From assembly GCA_013214445.1 (NCBI GenBank), contig JABSPG010000063.1, positions 1 through 6,110 of the forward strand: a stretch of 6,110 nucleotides of DNA, read 5' to 3'. Shown here one piece after another: positions 6,098 to 6,110 of the stretch. Source of the stretch: Ekhidna sp. Lineage in GTDB: Bacteria > Bacteroidota > Bacteroidia > Cytophagales > Cyclobacteriaceae. How positions within the stretch are numbered: the first letter of the stretch is position 1; each line of letters opens with the position of its first letter. The position numbers and the translations under genes were made by a program. Below the pieces are notes generated by a model. That model did not search any database. It was not told where the DNA came from and saw only the letters and a program-made list of their open reading frames with translations.

Positions 6098-6110
6098 GCT
6101 GTAAAACAGC
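6098..6110. other. Short hairpin touching the right edge
   Basis: gctgt-aaa-acagc is a perfect 5-base stem that ends exactly at the window edge, 67 bases after the DUF4199 stop, and may extend beyond it. It could be a terminator stem or part of a repeat. The rest of 6032-6110 shows no gene and only another weak 5-base inverted repeat (6040-6053). Confidence 0.25.

Overview
The window looks like a piece of a Bacteroidota chromosome, most likely a marine-type member of the Cytophagales. This is inferred from gene content: a two-module MacB/FtsX permease of the long Bacteroidota type, a DUF4199 membrane protein, histidine-kinase-like proteins with the 'ERTKxLxExN…FINAH' junction, moderately AT-rich DNA and a general lack of Shine-Dalgarno sequences. 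No RNA gene, insertion sequence, CRISPR array or phage gene is visible. There is no gene-free stretch longer than 300 bases.

Layout. (1) Bases 3-1523, plus strand: the C-terminal part of an ABC-transporter permease, cut by the left edge, followed by a possible hairpin terminator. (2) Bases 3380-1688, minus strand: two genes overlapping by 17 bases. Both encode a six-helix membrane sensor region, a coiled coil and a histidine-kinase-like dimerisation segment, and both stop before any ATPase domain. The second keeps the expected phospho-acceptor histidine; the first does not. (3) Bases 3524-3943, plus strand, divergent from the pair: a small lipoprotein carrying only the two ends of a LamG/concanavalin A-like domain, as if its middle had been deleted in frame. 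(4) Bases 4054-4329, plus strand (the reading frame makes sense from about 4030): a small protein that resembles Rho-binding antiterminator (Rof)-like proteins, with a CxxC tail. Its expected ATG appears to be ATC inside a 12-base perfect palindrome. (5) Bases 5467-4373, minus strand: a CaiB/BaiF (class III) CoA-transferase. (6) Bases 5555-6031, plus strand, divergent from it: a four-helix DUF4199 membrane protein. A short hairpin touches the right edge.

How the genes work together. Only the two kinase-like genes look like a true operon, translationally coupled and probably acting as a complex. The rest are single-gene units in alternating orientations with no shared pathway evident. The points most worth following are the ATPase-less kinase pair, the shortened LamG lipoprotein and the damaged or non-canonical start of the Rof-like gene.
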